Below, one piece after another: positions 1 through 8,433 of a DNA stretch of 64,000 nucleotides. The notes under the pieces were generated by a model. It searched no databases. It was given only the letters and a program-made list of their open reading frames with translations, and was not told the DNA's origin. The stretch lies in contig CAINNJ010000038.1 in NCBI GenBank assembly GCA_903851195.1, forward strand, positions 62,001 to 126,000, read 5' to 3'. The DNA comes from an uncultured Acidobacteriia bacterium. GTDB lineage: Bacteria > Acidobacteriota > Terriglobia > Bryobacterales > Bryobacteraceae. The position numbers were made by a program, and so were the translations under genes. How positions within the stretch are numbered: position 1 is the first letter of the stretch; every line of letters begins with the position of its first letter.

Positions 1-1550
1 CCTTCCACCGTGAACGCCATTAGTTCCCCGTTCACGGCCGGGCCGTGCGTTTTCTTAAACAACGACGCCGTCTCTTTCGAAGGCGGCCCGTAGAACGGCG
101 CGAACAGCCAGCGCTTGCCCTGCGCGTCCACAGAAGTGGAGATCACGCTCCACATGCCGTTGAAGCCGAAGAGCATGGCGTCGTTCGACCAGCGCGGCGA
201 GGTATACAGGGTGGTCCGGTGATCTTTGCCGCCCAGATTCTTGGCGTCCAGCAGATAGATCTTGCCTTCTTTCGCCGCCGCCGCCACCAGGAACCGGTCG
301 TCGAACGGGAACACGACGGGGCTGCTGGAACCGAGATCGAAGTCGCGCGCGTCGAGAGCTTCCTGATCGGGCGGCGTGAAGGAGTCCGTCAGCCGGCCAT
401 CCGAAGTCAGCCCCACGATGGAACTGCCCCAGCGTCCGCTGGCCGGGTCATAGGCGCCGTCGGCGGTCTGCGCCAGCCAGCCGAAGGGAGTCTTCACAAT
501 GCCGCCGCGTCCCCACGGTCCGGACGCCTTGCCGGTGCTGGTATAGAAATGCGAAACGGGATGTTCGGGGTCGTTCACGGCGATGCTCACAACTTCCGAC
601 ATCGCGTTGGCGCAACCGCGCGTGGTGGACGTGAAGATCCGCCCGTCGGCCAGATTCAGACTGAAATTGCGGGAATACGGCGGCACGATGCTGGTGGCCG
701 GAAACCGGTCTTCACCATCCGCAAGGCTGACGCCGCGCAGCTTCCCGTCGTTCGGCAGGAAATAAAGGATGCCGCTCTGCCGGTCCACCACCGGCGTGGC
801 GTTCATATTATTCGGGCAGTTGCCGGACGCGGCATTCGGCGGCTTGGCGGTATTCGGGTAACTTCGCTTCCAGACCACCGTGCCCTTGTCGGCATCGATC
901 GCGTACACCGAATTGTCGTGGCTGCCCACGAAAACCAGCTTTTTCGGTCCCTGCGGCGTGGCCACATTATTGACCACCACGGGATCGGTCAGCGTGGAGT
1001 ACCGGTTCACCGGATTGGGCACGGTGTCGGTCTGCAGTTTCCAGGCGAGCTGGAGTTGCGGGGCCGTCGTTTTGGAAATCTTCGTCTCGGCGCGCGCCCA
1101 GCCGGTGCGCTCCGGATCGTAGCTGAATGTGAGCCAGTCGGTGGTGGCGGGCGGGGTTTTACGGGCGGGCGGAGCGCCGGTTGCGCGCGGGGTGGCCGCG
1201 ACGGCGCGGCTGATCAGTTCGAGCGCCGCGTCGGCATCCGCTTTCGACGGTTTGGCCGCCCCCGCTGGAGGCATCGCCCCGGAACGGATCTGGTACGCGA
1301 CGTCTTCCCAGGTGTCGTGCCGGACGGCTACGGAATTCGGAATGGCCAAAAGCTGCTGCAGATCCACGCTGCCCGACGGAAAGTTGTTGTTATGACAGGA
1401 CTGGCAGTTCTTCTGAATGAAGGGGGTTACGGCGGGGAGGAAGGTGGTGGAACTCTCGGGGGCGGGGGCGGGCGCCTGCGCCGCCGCGGCGAACGCAAGA
1501 AAGAAAGCAACAGATAGAATCCGCACGGTTTGTGACCGATAATTTGTCAT
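1..1550 (-). CDS. Heme c / PQQ-like beta-propeller protein, partial (3' end outside window)
   Basis: The frame is open from an ATG at 1550 to the window edge, giving about 516 residues without a stop. It begins with a signal peptide (hydrophobic ILSVAFFLAFAAAAQA) and a Pro/Ala linker. A short cytochrome-c-like segment follows, with a CQSCH heme site near residues 49-53 and a downstream GAMPP that may supply the axial Met. The rest reads as a PQQ-like eight-blade propeller, with blades such as VFVGSHDNSVYAIDADKG and IYLLDAKNLGGK and a final GELMAFTVE. Such proteins are periplasmic; in the quinoprotein dehydrogenases the propeller binds PQQ and passes electrons to heme. I cannot see a PQQ-ligand signature that would fix a substrate, so it could be a non-enzymatic BamB-like propeller with a cytochrome. 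The C-terminus is cut off. Confidence 0.85.
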   Translation of the reverse strand, partial: MTNYRSQTVRILSVAFFLAFAAAAQAPAPAPESSTTFLPAVTPFIQKNCQSCHNNNFPSGSVDLQQLLAIPNSVAVRHDTWEDVAYQIRSGAMPPAGAAKPSKADADAALELISRAVAATPRATGAPPARKTPPATTDWLTFSYDPERTGWARAETKISKTTAPQLQLAWKLQTDTVPNPVNRYSTLTDPVVVNNVATPQGPKKLVFVGSHDNSVYAIDADKGTVVWKRSYPNTAKPPNAASGNCPNNMNATPVVDRQSGILYFLPNDGKLRGVSLADGEDRFPATSIVPPYSRNFSLNLADGRIFTSTTRGCANAMSEVVSIAVNDPEHPVSHFYTSTGKASGPWGRGGIVKTPFGWLAQTADGAYDPASGRWGSSIVGLTSDGRLTDSFTPPDQEALDARDFDLGSSSPVVFPFDDRFLVAAAAKEGKIYLLDAKNLGGKDHRTTLYTSPRWSNDAMLFGFNGMWSVISTSVDAQGKRWLFAPFYGPPSKETASLFKKTHGPAVNGELMAFTVE

Positions 1551-1627
1551 GCCGGAGCCCAAAAGTCAAGACGCCTGCAGGTCCGCACGGGGCGGAGCCT
1601 GCAGGCGCATTCGTGAAGCGGTTTCGG

Positions 1628-4267
1628 TCAGTCGTGTTGGTCGTCGTCGCCGCCCGAAGCGGAAGCTCCCCCTCCGTACGTTTGAATATCCGACTGCATC
1701 CGGATGTTCCCCGCTCCATCCTTATATTGGACGCGGTACTCGCTCGTGCTCCCCGATTCCATCAGCCAGGAAACCTTGCAGCCCGAACCGCAGGAAACGG
1801 CGGGGGTGGAATTGAAGAAGCCCGTCCCCTGGGTCCTGTATTCCACCGCCACGCTGGTCACGGTGTGGTCCGTCGTGGCCGCTACGGTCACGCTGGCCAC
1901 GGACGTGCCGGATGTTCCGGAGCTGGTGCGGAAGTAGGCCGATTCCACTTCCTGCCCGCACTGCATCCGCACCCAATAGTTGGTCGCCGATTTCAGAGCG
2001 GTGGACCGGCCCATCGTGTACGATCTGGTGCCGCTGGTCACCGCGTCCGTGTACGTTTCGAGGATCTTCTGGAAACCCGGATCGGACGAGAGTTCGATCT
2101 TGCAACTCTGGGTTCCCGCCGTGTAAGAGAGCGACGCACTCGTTTTGGCGGGCGTCAGGCTCTTGAATGTAATGGCATTGGCGGTGACGCCCAGCCCGGT
2201 CGCGGCAACATAGACGGAAGGGCCGTCGAAATCGAGTCCGCCCCAGTTCGAATTGAACGCTACGTACTGGCCATCCCGGCTGATGGATGCGCGGGGCGTA
2301 GCCCAGTAATTGTTGATCCCCGTGCCCGGAATGTCGTTCCAGGGAATGGAGCGGTGCATCGCCACGCGCTGGATCTGACGCTCCGGCCGGAAGACCTGAA
2401 TCTGGCTGCGATTGGCGTTGAGAATTCCCGAAAAAGGCTGGGCGGCGTCGCCCAGAAGCACCTGATCCAAAGATCCCGTCGCTGTCGGGCAGTTTGCCGG
2501 AATCGTGATGAGATTTCCCGCCACCGGAGTCGCGTTCCACAGGCCGTTCAGGCATGCCCAGCCGCCAGCCCCGTTCTGGATCCGAACCGGATGGACCGCA
2601 CCGGGAGTCCAGGGGGGAGCGGAGGAGAGAGTCAGCGTGGTTGTGCCCGCCGTGGAGCTTGCCTGGAGAACTCGTGTGGCAAATCGCGGAACCGACTCGA
2701 ACGCTCCGGCGACGCAGCCGTTGATCATGGACGAGCAACCGGGCTGCGAGTCCCACTCGAAGCGCCCCAGGATTCGCTGGCCGCCTCCGGATTCTTCCAG
2801 CCGGAGCAGATTGAGTCCGGCGCTCAGCCGGAAGGTACTGAGGTAGTACCGGTTCAGCAGAATGTCGTAGAACAGGCCGAACAGCTTCACCTGCCCGTCG
2901 CGGTCTTTGAAGAGCGCGGTATGAGTGAAGTAGGCCGCGCTGTAGCACATTTCGTTCAGCGTGCAAATGCCGTCGTCGTTGTTTCTGGCCCATCCCGGCC
3001 ATTCGGGCACGATGTTTTCCTGCTTCAGAATTCCGGATGTGCCGACGGAAAATACCATGCTGACCGGAATCGACGAGAGGTAAACGTAGCGCTTTCCGCT
3101 GACGGTGTCGGTGTCCGATACTCCCGTCCAGTCCAGAAACGATAACGGAAGGCTGCCCTGATACGTGCCGCAAAACGTGTTGCTCCCGTTGGGTCCGCCG
3201 GCGGTGCGCAGGGCCGGAATATTGACGGCGCAAAGCTTGGGGTATGCACTGGACGTGTAATCGTAGAAAGCGAGCCAGTCGTCGCTGCTGGTGCTGGCCG
3301 TGCCGCCGGCATAGAGTGTTTGAAAGTTATATGGCGATACCCCGTAATCGGCGAGCAGGGTATCTACGGAGGTGAGGAAATTGCGCTGGCGAAGCTGCGA
3401 TCCCTGGAAATAGAAGTAGGAACTGTCGTCCAGGGCGCTCATGCTGATCAGCGCCATGCTGGTAACCGGAGGATCCTTTGCGCGCATATCGGTCGGCGTT
3501 GTCGGGTCCGGTGCCCCGGAAACCAGCATCGCGCTCATGTTCCTGTAGAAGCCGCAGCTCGTAAAAACGTATGTATTCTTCGCGCTGAAGGCCGTGGTAC
3601 TGCCGTATTCGGTGGCGCAGCCCGGCCCCGTGATCCGGCTGATCTTCGTGCCGAACACAGGATCCGTGACGGACTTGCCGACGGCCGGCTGCGTGAGTGC
3701 CGGGTCCGCGACCGGAGCTTCGTTCGGCACGTCGCATTGCGCGGACAGCGTATAGGATTCAAGCGGATCCGGCGCGACGCAGCCGGTGGTGGTGAGAGCT
3801 GTCGCTTTGGGAATCACGCTGGCGGGAAGGTCCGAGGCGCCCGCGACCTGCAGATTCACCGTCAGAACCGTGCTTTTCGCAATTCCAGACGGGCTGAAGG
3901 TGATGGTGCCGGAATAGTTGCCGGAATCCAGATACGGCCCCTGGTTCCCGTACCAGTCCACGGCCAGCCGATAGGTCCCGGGGCTTCCGGAAGTCACCGG
4001 GATGTTGTCGTACTCACCGGTTACGGAAAAACAGGCGGTCTGGTACATACATGCGGTACTGAGTGCGCCGCCCACCGTGACGGTCCAGTTTTGGGTGGTC
4101 GTAATCGTAATCAGCTGTTTCGAGGGAGAAAGATAACGCCATCCCGGGTAGATTTTCGGGCTGCGGACCGCGAAATTGAACACTGCGGGACTCGCCGTAA
4201 ACGTCGGCGCTTTTTGCGCTGTCAGAACACTACAAAAGCCCAGCCAAAGCAGAATGCTTTTAGTCAT
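1628..4267 (-). CDS. Large secreted protein with Ig-like and propeller-like regions, function unknown
   Basis: An 879-residue protein with a signal peptide (MTKSILLWLGFCSVLTAQ). The ATG start at 4267 has an AGGAAA ribosome site about seven bases upstream. The first ~150 residues look like a BACON/Ig-like beta domain (WTVTV, GTYRLAVDWYGNQGP, SGTITFSP). The middle 500 residues have repeated aromatic and Asp-rich strands resembling a WD40/TolB-type propeller (DPVFGTKISRITGPG, SRDGQYVAFNSNWGG). The last ~170 residues look like two fibronectin-III or Ig-like modules (NYWVRMQCGQEVESAYFRTS; VAVEYRTQGTGF), and the tail is GGGASASGGDDDQHD. Cysteines are unusually frequent, which suits an exported, disulfide-bonded protein. 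No catalytic motif is recognisable. It stands alone behind its own putative promoter. Similar large Ig/propeller proteins are common in Solibacter-like genomes; binding of extracellular polymers is only a guess. Confidence 0.75.
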   Translation of the reverse strand: MTKSILLWLGFCSVLTAQKAPTFTASPAVFNFAVRSPKIYPGWRYLSPSKQLITITTTQNWTVTVGGALSTACMYQTACFSVTGEYDNIPVTSGSPGTYRLAVDWYGNQGPYLDSGNYSGTITFSPSGIAKSTVLTVNLQVAGASDLPASVIPKATALTTTGCVAPDPLESYTLSAQCDVPNEAPVADPALTQPAVGKSVTDPVFGTKISRITGPGCATEYGSTTAFSAKNTYVFTSCGFYRNMSAMLVSGAPDPTTPTDMRAKDPPVTSMALISMSALDDSSYFYFQGSQLRQRNFLTSVDTLLADYGVSPYNFQTLYAGGTASTSSDDWLAFYDYTSSAYPKLCAVNIPALRTAGGPNGSNTFCGTYQGSLPLSFLDWTGVSDTDTVSGKRYVYLSSIPVSMVFSVGTSGILKQENIVPEWPGWARNNDDGICTLNEMCYSAAYFTHTALFKDRDGQVKLFGLFYDILLNRYYLSTFRLSAGLNLLRLEESGGGQRILGRFEWDSQPGCSSMINGCVAGAFESVPRFATRVLQASSTAGTTTLTLSSAPPWTPGAVHPVRIQNGAGGWACLNGLWNATPVAGNLITIPANCPTATGSLDQVLLGDAAQPFSGILNANRSQIQVFRPERQIQRVAMHRSIPWNDIPGTGINNYWATPRASISRDGQYVAFNSNWGGLDFDGPSVYVAATGLGVTANAITFKSLTPAKTSASLSYTAGTQSCKIELSSDPGFQKILETYTDAVTSGTRSYTMGRSTALKSATNYWVRMQCGQEVESAYFRTSSGTSGTSVASVTVAATTDHTVTSVAVEYRTQGTGFFNSTPAVSCGSGCKVSWLMESGSTSEYRVQYKDGAGNIRMQSDIQTYGGGASASGGDDDQHD

Positions 4268-4335
4268 TTTATTTTCCTGTTTCCTGGCGCAACTTTGAAG
4301 CTGCCTGAGAGTTCATCGATGTCTCTGTAATCGAA

Positions 4336-4363
4336 GTTATAGTTCTGCGGGTAGTACTGTCAT
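4336..4363 (-). promoter_or_regulatory. Putative sigma-70 promoter of the 879-residue secreted protein
   Basis: On the minus strand the -35-like ATGACA (4358-4363) and -10-like TATAAC (4336-4341) are separated by 16 bases and lie about 70 bases upstream of the ATG at 4267. The match is moderate. The spacer overlaps one of the two AGTACT palindromes described separately. Confidence 0.4.
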
Positions 4364-4418
4364 GACTCTCTTTGGTTATCTCGAAAGGGTATTAATTGGC
4401 AGTGAACGAAAGTACTAC
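4351..4418. repeat. 8-bp inverted repeat (GTAGTACT / AGTACTAC), possible operator pair
   Basis: GTAGTACT at 4351-4358 and its exact reverse complement AGTACTAC at 4411-4418 flank 52 bases. Each contains the six-base palindrome AGTACT. One copy overlaps the putative promoter of the downstream secreted-protein gene, so the pair could bind a dimeric regulator or form a loop. The surrounding 4268-4536 stretch holds no gene that I can support. Confidence 0.35.
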
Positions 4419-4536
4419 TAGCGGAGAGGAAAAGGTGTTAACGAGCGATAGTGGTGCGGTTGGGCGGGTGGGTGGAGGAGTCGGCGGAGGAGTTGGTGGA
4501 AACGTCTCGAAGCCCCGTGCCGGATGGGAGGGGAGG

Positions 4537-4689
4537 CTACGCTTCTTCGGCGGGATCCGTCTTGTACTTCGGTTTACGTTCGGCTCTCGGTGTGATGACG
4601 ATGCCGGGTTTTACCGTTCCGACCCGCTCGCGCGCGATGGCCCGAACTTCCTTCGGCGCGCTGAAAACCTTCTTCTTTCGCTTTGCCAT
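4537..4689 (-). CDS. Small basic protein of 50 residues, unknown function
   Basis: An ATG at 4689 opens a 50-codon frame (MAKRKKKVFSAPKEVRAIAR..., ending DPAEEA) that stops at 4537. A GGTGA ribosome site lies just upstream, and the start is only 15 bases after the lpxC stop, so the two are probably co-transcribed. The peptide is lysine- and arginine-rich in its first two thirds, contains RERVGTVKPGIVITP, and ends acidic. It has no signal peptide or membrane segment. Small peptides of this style are known to me from Solibacter-like genomes, but I know no function; nucleic-acid or ribosome binding would fit the charge. Codon use and the good ribosome site favour a real gene despite its size. 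Confidence 0.6.
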   Translation of the reverse strand: MAKRKKKVFSAPKEVRAIARERVGTVKPGIVITPRAERKPKYKTDPAEEA

Positions 4690-4704
4690 TTCGTCACCCG
4701 CGGT

Positions 4705-5592
4705 TCAAACGGTCAGAGCCTCGGTCACGCGCATCGCGAGCTGGTCGAAAGTGAAAACCTCGTAGAGGGTCGGGTCGGACATGATCTTCGACACCAGAGC
4801 CGCGTGCATGGCATGTCCGGCGCGCTCCGCGATCACATGGCCCAGCAGCGGCCGCCCGATCAGCGCCAGGTCGCCGATCAGATCGAGCGCCTTGTGGCGG
4901 CAGCACTCGTCCGGAAAACGCAGCCCCTCCGGGTTCATGACGCCCGTATCGGTAAAACAAACGCCGCTCTCGAGCGTGGCGCCCCGGATCAGTCCCATCT
5001 GCCGCAACTGGTCGAGTTCCCGCTCAAAGCCGAAGGTGCGCGCCGGGGAAAGCTCCGCGGCGTAACGTTCCGGCGTCACTTCCATTTCGAGCGACTGCTT
5101 GCCGATGGGACGGGGAAAATCGATGTCGCAGGTCAGCCGGAAAGCGTCGTGCGGCAGGATCGAAATGCGCTTCTTGCCGTCCTCAACGGTGACCGGCCTG
5201 CGAATCCGCAAATAACGCCGTTTCCGGCGCAGCTGACGCAGCCCCGCCTGCCGCAGCAGTTCGACAAACGGTTTGCCGCTGCCGTCCAGGATCGGCACTT
5301 CCAGGTTGTCGATCTCGATGAAGACGTTATCCACCCCGAAACTGTAGAGAGTACTGAGCAGATGTTCGGTGGTGGAAATCAGAACGCCCTGCCGCATCAG
5401 GCTGGTGGCGTAAATCACCCGCGCAACATACTTCCAGCTCGCGGGAATGGGGAAGAAGTCGAGGTCCGAACGGCGAAACACAATGCCCGTTCCGGCCGGC
5501 GCGGGGGTCATCCGCATGTGGACCGGAACGCCGTGGTGCAGGCCCGTGCCGGACACTTCCACCGGCGACTGAATCGTCGTTTCAAAACGCAT
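4705..5592 (-). CDS. lpxC: UDP-3-O-acyl-N-acetylglucosamine deacetylase LpxC
   Basis: The zinc amidase that carries out the committed step of lipid A synthesis in the cytoplasm, removing acetate from UDP-3-O-acyl-GlcNAc. The 295 residues match the family length. Signatures seen: VSGTGLHHG near residues 13-21; TTEH with Glu76 and the zinc ligand His77; NLEVPILDGSG near 96-106; and CRHKALDLIGD supplying zinc ligands His233 and Asp237. His260 in ERAGHAMH corresponds to the E. coli catalytic His265. I chose the ATG at 5592 over a TTG ten codons upstream because a GGGGGAA ribosome site precedes it and family members begin just before this point. Residues 230-231 are CC where many LpxCs have FV. 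The gene shows that the host makes lipopolysaccharide. It is divergent from polA and followed by the 50-residue peptide. Confidence 0.95.
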   Translation of the reverse strand: MRFETTIQSPVEVSGTGLHHGVPVHMRMTPAPAGTGIVFRRSDLDFFPIPASWKYVARVIYATSLMRQGVLISTTEHLLSTLYSFGVDNVFIEIDNLEVPILDGSGKPFVELLRQAGLRQLRRKRRYLRIRRPVTVEDGKKRISILPHDAFRLTCDIDFPRPIGKQSLEMEVTPERYAAELSPARTFGFERELDQLRQMGLIRGATLESGVCFTDTGVMNPEGLRFPDECCRHKALDLIGDLALIGRPLLGHVIAERAGHAMHAALVSKIMSDPTLYEVFTFDQLAMRVTEALTV

Positions 5593-5818
5593 GGCACATT
5601 CCCCCGAAAACCGTCCGCACAATCTCCATGCTACCGGATCTTTCCCTGCGTCAGTTTGTAAATGTTTGAAGAGGAACGACTAAGCCGGATTGGACCGTCG
5701 CGTATGCGCCACACCTTGCGGCATTTGAGCCGCACCCATCATCGCTCTCGCGTGGCCTTTTCGCCCCGCCGCTTCGCCCCGCCGTATCGGCCCGCTCTTT
5801 TCGCTATCATGGGCGGCA

Positions 5819-8383
5819 GTGCCTGCGCCGCCAAAACATTCCCCGCCCCGACTTTTTCTGATCGACACCTACGGATTCATCTTTCGGGCCTACCACGCGC
5901 GCGCCCGGACCGGCGCGCCGCCCATGCGCACCACCACCGGACTCTCCACGGAAGCCGTATTCATTTTCAGCAACATGCTGAAAAAACTCTCGAAAACGTT
6001 CGAGCCGCAATACATGGTCTCCGTCTTCGAGAGTCTGGGCAAAACCCATCGCGAAACCGAATACGCGGAGTACAAAGCGAACCGCGCCGAAACGCCGCCG
6101 GACCTGATCGAGCAGATTCCCTACGTCCAGCGGCTCATCGAAGGCCTGCGGATTCCCATCGTGCAGTATGACGGTTTCGAAGCCGACGATGTCATCGGCA
6201 CGCTCAGCCGGAAGGCGGCGGAGGCCGGCTGCGAGGTCGTCATCGTCTCCAGCGACAAAGACATGCTGCAACTGGTCACCGACAAGGTGTCGATGCTGAA
6301 TCCGGCGAAAGACGACACCTGGTACGACCCCGCTAAAGTCAAGGAATTCATGGGCGTGGAGCCCCGTCAGGTAGCGGACCTGCTGGCGCTCAAAGGCGAT
6401 GCGATCGACAACATCCCGGGCGCGCCGGGCATCGGCGACAAAGGCGCGCGCGATCTGCTGGAACAGTTCGGCACCGTCGAAGCCGCCCTCGACCGCGCCG
6501 CCGAAGTCCAGCGGAAAATGTACCGGGAAAGCCTGCAGAACAATCGCGAGCGGATCCTGATGAGCCGCAGCCTGGCCACCATCCACTGCGATGTCCCGGT
6601 GCCCTTCGAACTCGAAGACTGCCGCGTCCAGGCGCCCGACGCGGAACTGCTGAAACCGCTCTTCAAAGAGCTGGAATTCTTCTCCCACCTGAAGGAACTG
6701 GGACCTTCGGAAGACGCGCGGCCCCGCGACTTCGCCGCTCTTCCGGACGCTGCTTCGGTGGCGGAATTCGTCGCCTCCGCGCCCGAAGGCGCGCCACTCG
6801 CCTTCGCGTATTCGCCGGAACTCGCCGAGTTCGGCCTCTCCTGCCGCCCCGGAGAGGCGCGGTCGCTGCCGGCCGCGCGCCTCGACGAGCTGAAAGGCTT
6901 TCTGGAAGATCCCGCCATTCCCAAGGCGGCGGTGGACGTGAAGACTCTTTCCCTCGAGTTGCACCGCTTCGGCATCGCCCCCGACGGGTTTCGCGACGAC
7001 GTCGCCCTGTACTCTTTCCTGCTCGATGCGGACCCCGGCGGCTGCTCTCTGGAAACCATGGTGGAGCGCCGTCTCGATCTGCGCCCCGGTCCCCGCGCCG
7101 ACGAGCGCGCTCTCTACATCCAGGAGTTGAATGAGCGACTCCGCCCCGAGGTGATCCGGCGGCAGTTGTATCCCCTCTACGAACAGATCGACCTCCCTCT
7201 CGCCGGCGTGCTGGCGCGTATGGAGGAGACCGGCATCCGGGTGGATGCCGCGGAACTCGGGCGGCTCTCCTCCCTGATGGAAACGCAGCTCGCGCAACTC
7301 ACGGCGGACATTCACGCGCACGCCGGCCGGGAATTCAATATCGCCTCGCCCCAGCAACTGGGCAAGGTTCTGTTCGAAGAGATGGGCCTTCCCGCGCCGT
7401 TCCGGGCCAAAGGCAAGGCCGTCTCCACCGCCGCGGATGTTCTGGAGGCTCTCGCGCCCGAACACGCCATCGTCCGCCAGGTGCTGGAGTACCGGCAGCT
7501 GTCGAAACTCAAAGGCACCTACGTGGACGCCCTGCCGGAACTGATCCGGACCGGCAGCGGCCGCCTGCACACCAGCTTCAACCAGACCGGCGCCGCCACG
7601 GGTCGTCTCTCGTCGTCCAACCCGAATCTGCAGAATATCCCGGTCAAAACCGAATTGGGACGAGAAATTCGCGCTGCCTTCGTCCCCCGCGAGGGCTGGG
7701 AAATGGTGGTGGCGGACTACTCCCAGATCGAACTGCGCCTGCTGGCGCATATGTCCGAAGATGAGGTGCTGGTGGACGCCTTCCGCAATGGCGAGGATAT
7801 TCACACACGGACTGCCGCCGAGGTAATGGGCGTGCCGCCGATGCTGGTGACGAAACAGGAGCGCAACAACGCCAAGGCGGTGAATTTCGGCATCGTTTAC
7901 GGCATCAGTTCGTTCGGTTTGGCCGCTAATCTGGGAATATCCCGCAAGGAAGCGGACAGTTATATCAAGGCCTATTTCGAGCGTTATGCCGGGGTAAAGC
8001 GTTTCATTACGGAGACCATCGCCCGCACCCGCGAGACCGGCATCGCGCGCACGTTGTTTGGCCGCGAGCGTCCGATTCCCGATATGAACAGCCGTAATCC
8101 AAATTCGCGCGGTTTCGCGGAGCGGACGGCTGTGAACTCACCGATTCAGGGCACTGCGGCGGATCTGATCAAAGTGGCCATGATCCGCATCGATCAGGCG
8201 CTGCGCGGCATGCAGACCAGGCTGCTGCTGCAGGTGCACGACGAACTCGTGCTGGAGTCGCCGCCGGACGAGGTTGAGGAGGTTAAGTCTTTGGTGAAGA
8301 AAGAGATGGAGTCCGCGTACGAACTGCGTGTGCCGATGCTGGTGGAGGTGGGACAGGGCGCGAACTGGAGGGACGCCAAATAG
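5819..8383 (+). CDS. polA: DNA polymerase I
   Basis: An 854-residue family A polymerase for Okazaki-fragment maturation and repair. Residues ~10-290 form the 5'-3' exonuclease (FLIDTYGFIFRAYHA, YDGFEADDVIGTL, SSDKDMLQLV, GAPGIGDKGARDLL). Residues ~470-854 form the polymerase: motif A VVADYSQIELRLLAH near 630, motif B RNNAKAVNFGIVYG near 680-695, and motif C LLQVHDELVLESP near 805. The middle region (~300-460) corresponds to the 3'-5' exonuclease fold, but the DxE-type metal site is replaced (LAFAYSPELAEFG), so proofreading is probably inactive, as in several other bacterial Pol I enzymes. The start is GTG at 5819, which gives the usual short lead into the exonuclease; no better in-frame start is seen. 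It is divergent from lpxC, with a 226-base gap that holds no other gene. Confidence 0.95.
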   Translation: MPAPPKHSPPRLFLIDTYGFIFRAYHARARTGAPPMRTTTGLSTEAVFIFSNMLKKLSKTFEPQYMVSVFESLGKTHRETEYAEYKANRAETPPDLIEQIPYVQRLIEGLRIPIVQYDGFEADDVIGTLSRKAAEAGCEVVIVSSDKDMLQLVTDKVSMLNPAKDDTWYDPAKVKEFMGVEPRQVADLLALKGDAIDNIPGAPGIGDKGARDLLEQFGTVEAALDRAAEVQRKMYRESLQNNRERILMSRSLATIHCDVPVPFELEDCRVQAPDAELLKPLFKELEFFSHLKELGPSEDARPRDFAALPDAASVAEFVASAPEGAPLAFAYSPELAEFGLSCRPGEARSLPAARLDELKGFLEDPAIPKAAVDVKTLSLELHRFGIAPDGFRDDVALYSFLLDADPGGCSLETMVERRLDLRPGPRADERALYIQELNERLRPEVIRRQLYPLYEQIDLPLAGVLARMEETGIRVDAAELGRLSSLMETQLAQLTADIHAHAGREFNIASPQQLGKVLFEEMGLPAPFRAKGKAVSTAADVLEALAPEHAIVRQVLEYRQLSKLKGTYVDALPELIRTGSGRLHTSFNQTGAATGRLSSSNPNLQNIPVKTELGREIRAAFVPREGWEMVVADYSQIELRLLAHMSEDEVLVDAFRNGEDIHTRTAAEVMGVPPMLVTKQERNNAKAVNFGIVYGISSFGLAANLGISRKEADSYIKAYFERYAGVKRFITETIARTRETGIARTLFGRERPIPDMNSRNPNSRGFAERTAVNSPIQGTAADLIKVAMIRIDQALRGMQTRLLLQVHDELVLESPPDEVEEVKSLVKKEMESAYELRVPMLVEVGQGANWRDAK

Positions 8384-8433
8384 AGGATCGGGCAGCAGCG
8401 GCGGCATACTGCCCTTTTGTACACTTTCGTAAT

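Noticed and set aside
45-1517. A 490-codon open frame on the plus strand
   Set aside because: It lies opposite the heme/PQQ-propeller gene, whose frame gives a signal peptide, CxxCH and propeller blades. The plus frame is rich in Arg, Gly and His, has no recognisable product, and is open only because of the GC-rich antisense composition.
5807-7804. A 665-codon open frame on the minus strand opposite polA
   Set aside because: PolA motifs are clear in the plus frame. The minus frame is composition-driven and has no start signal or family.
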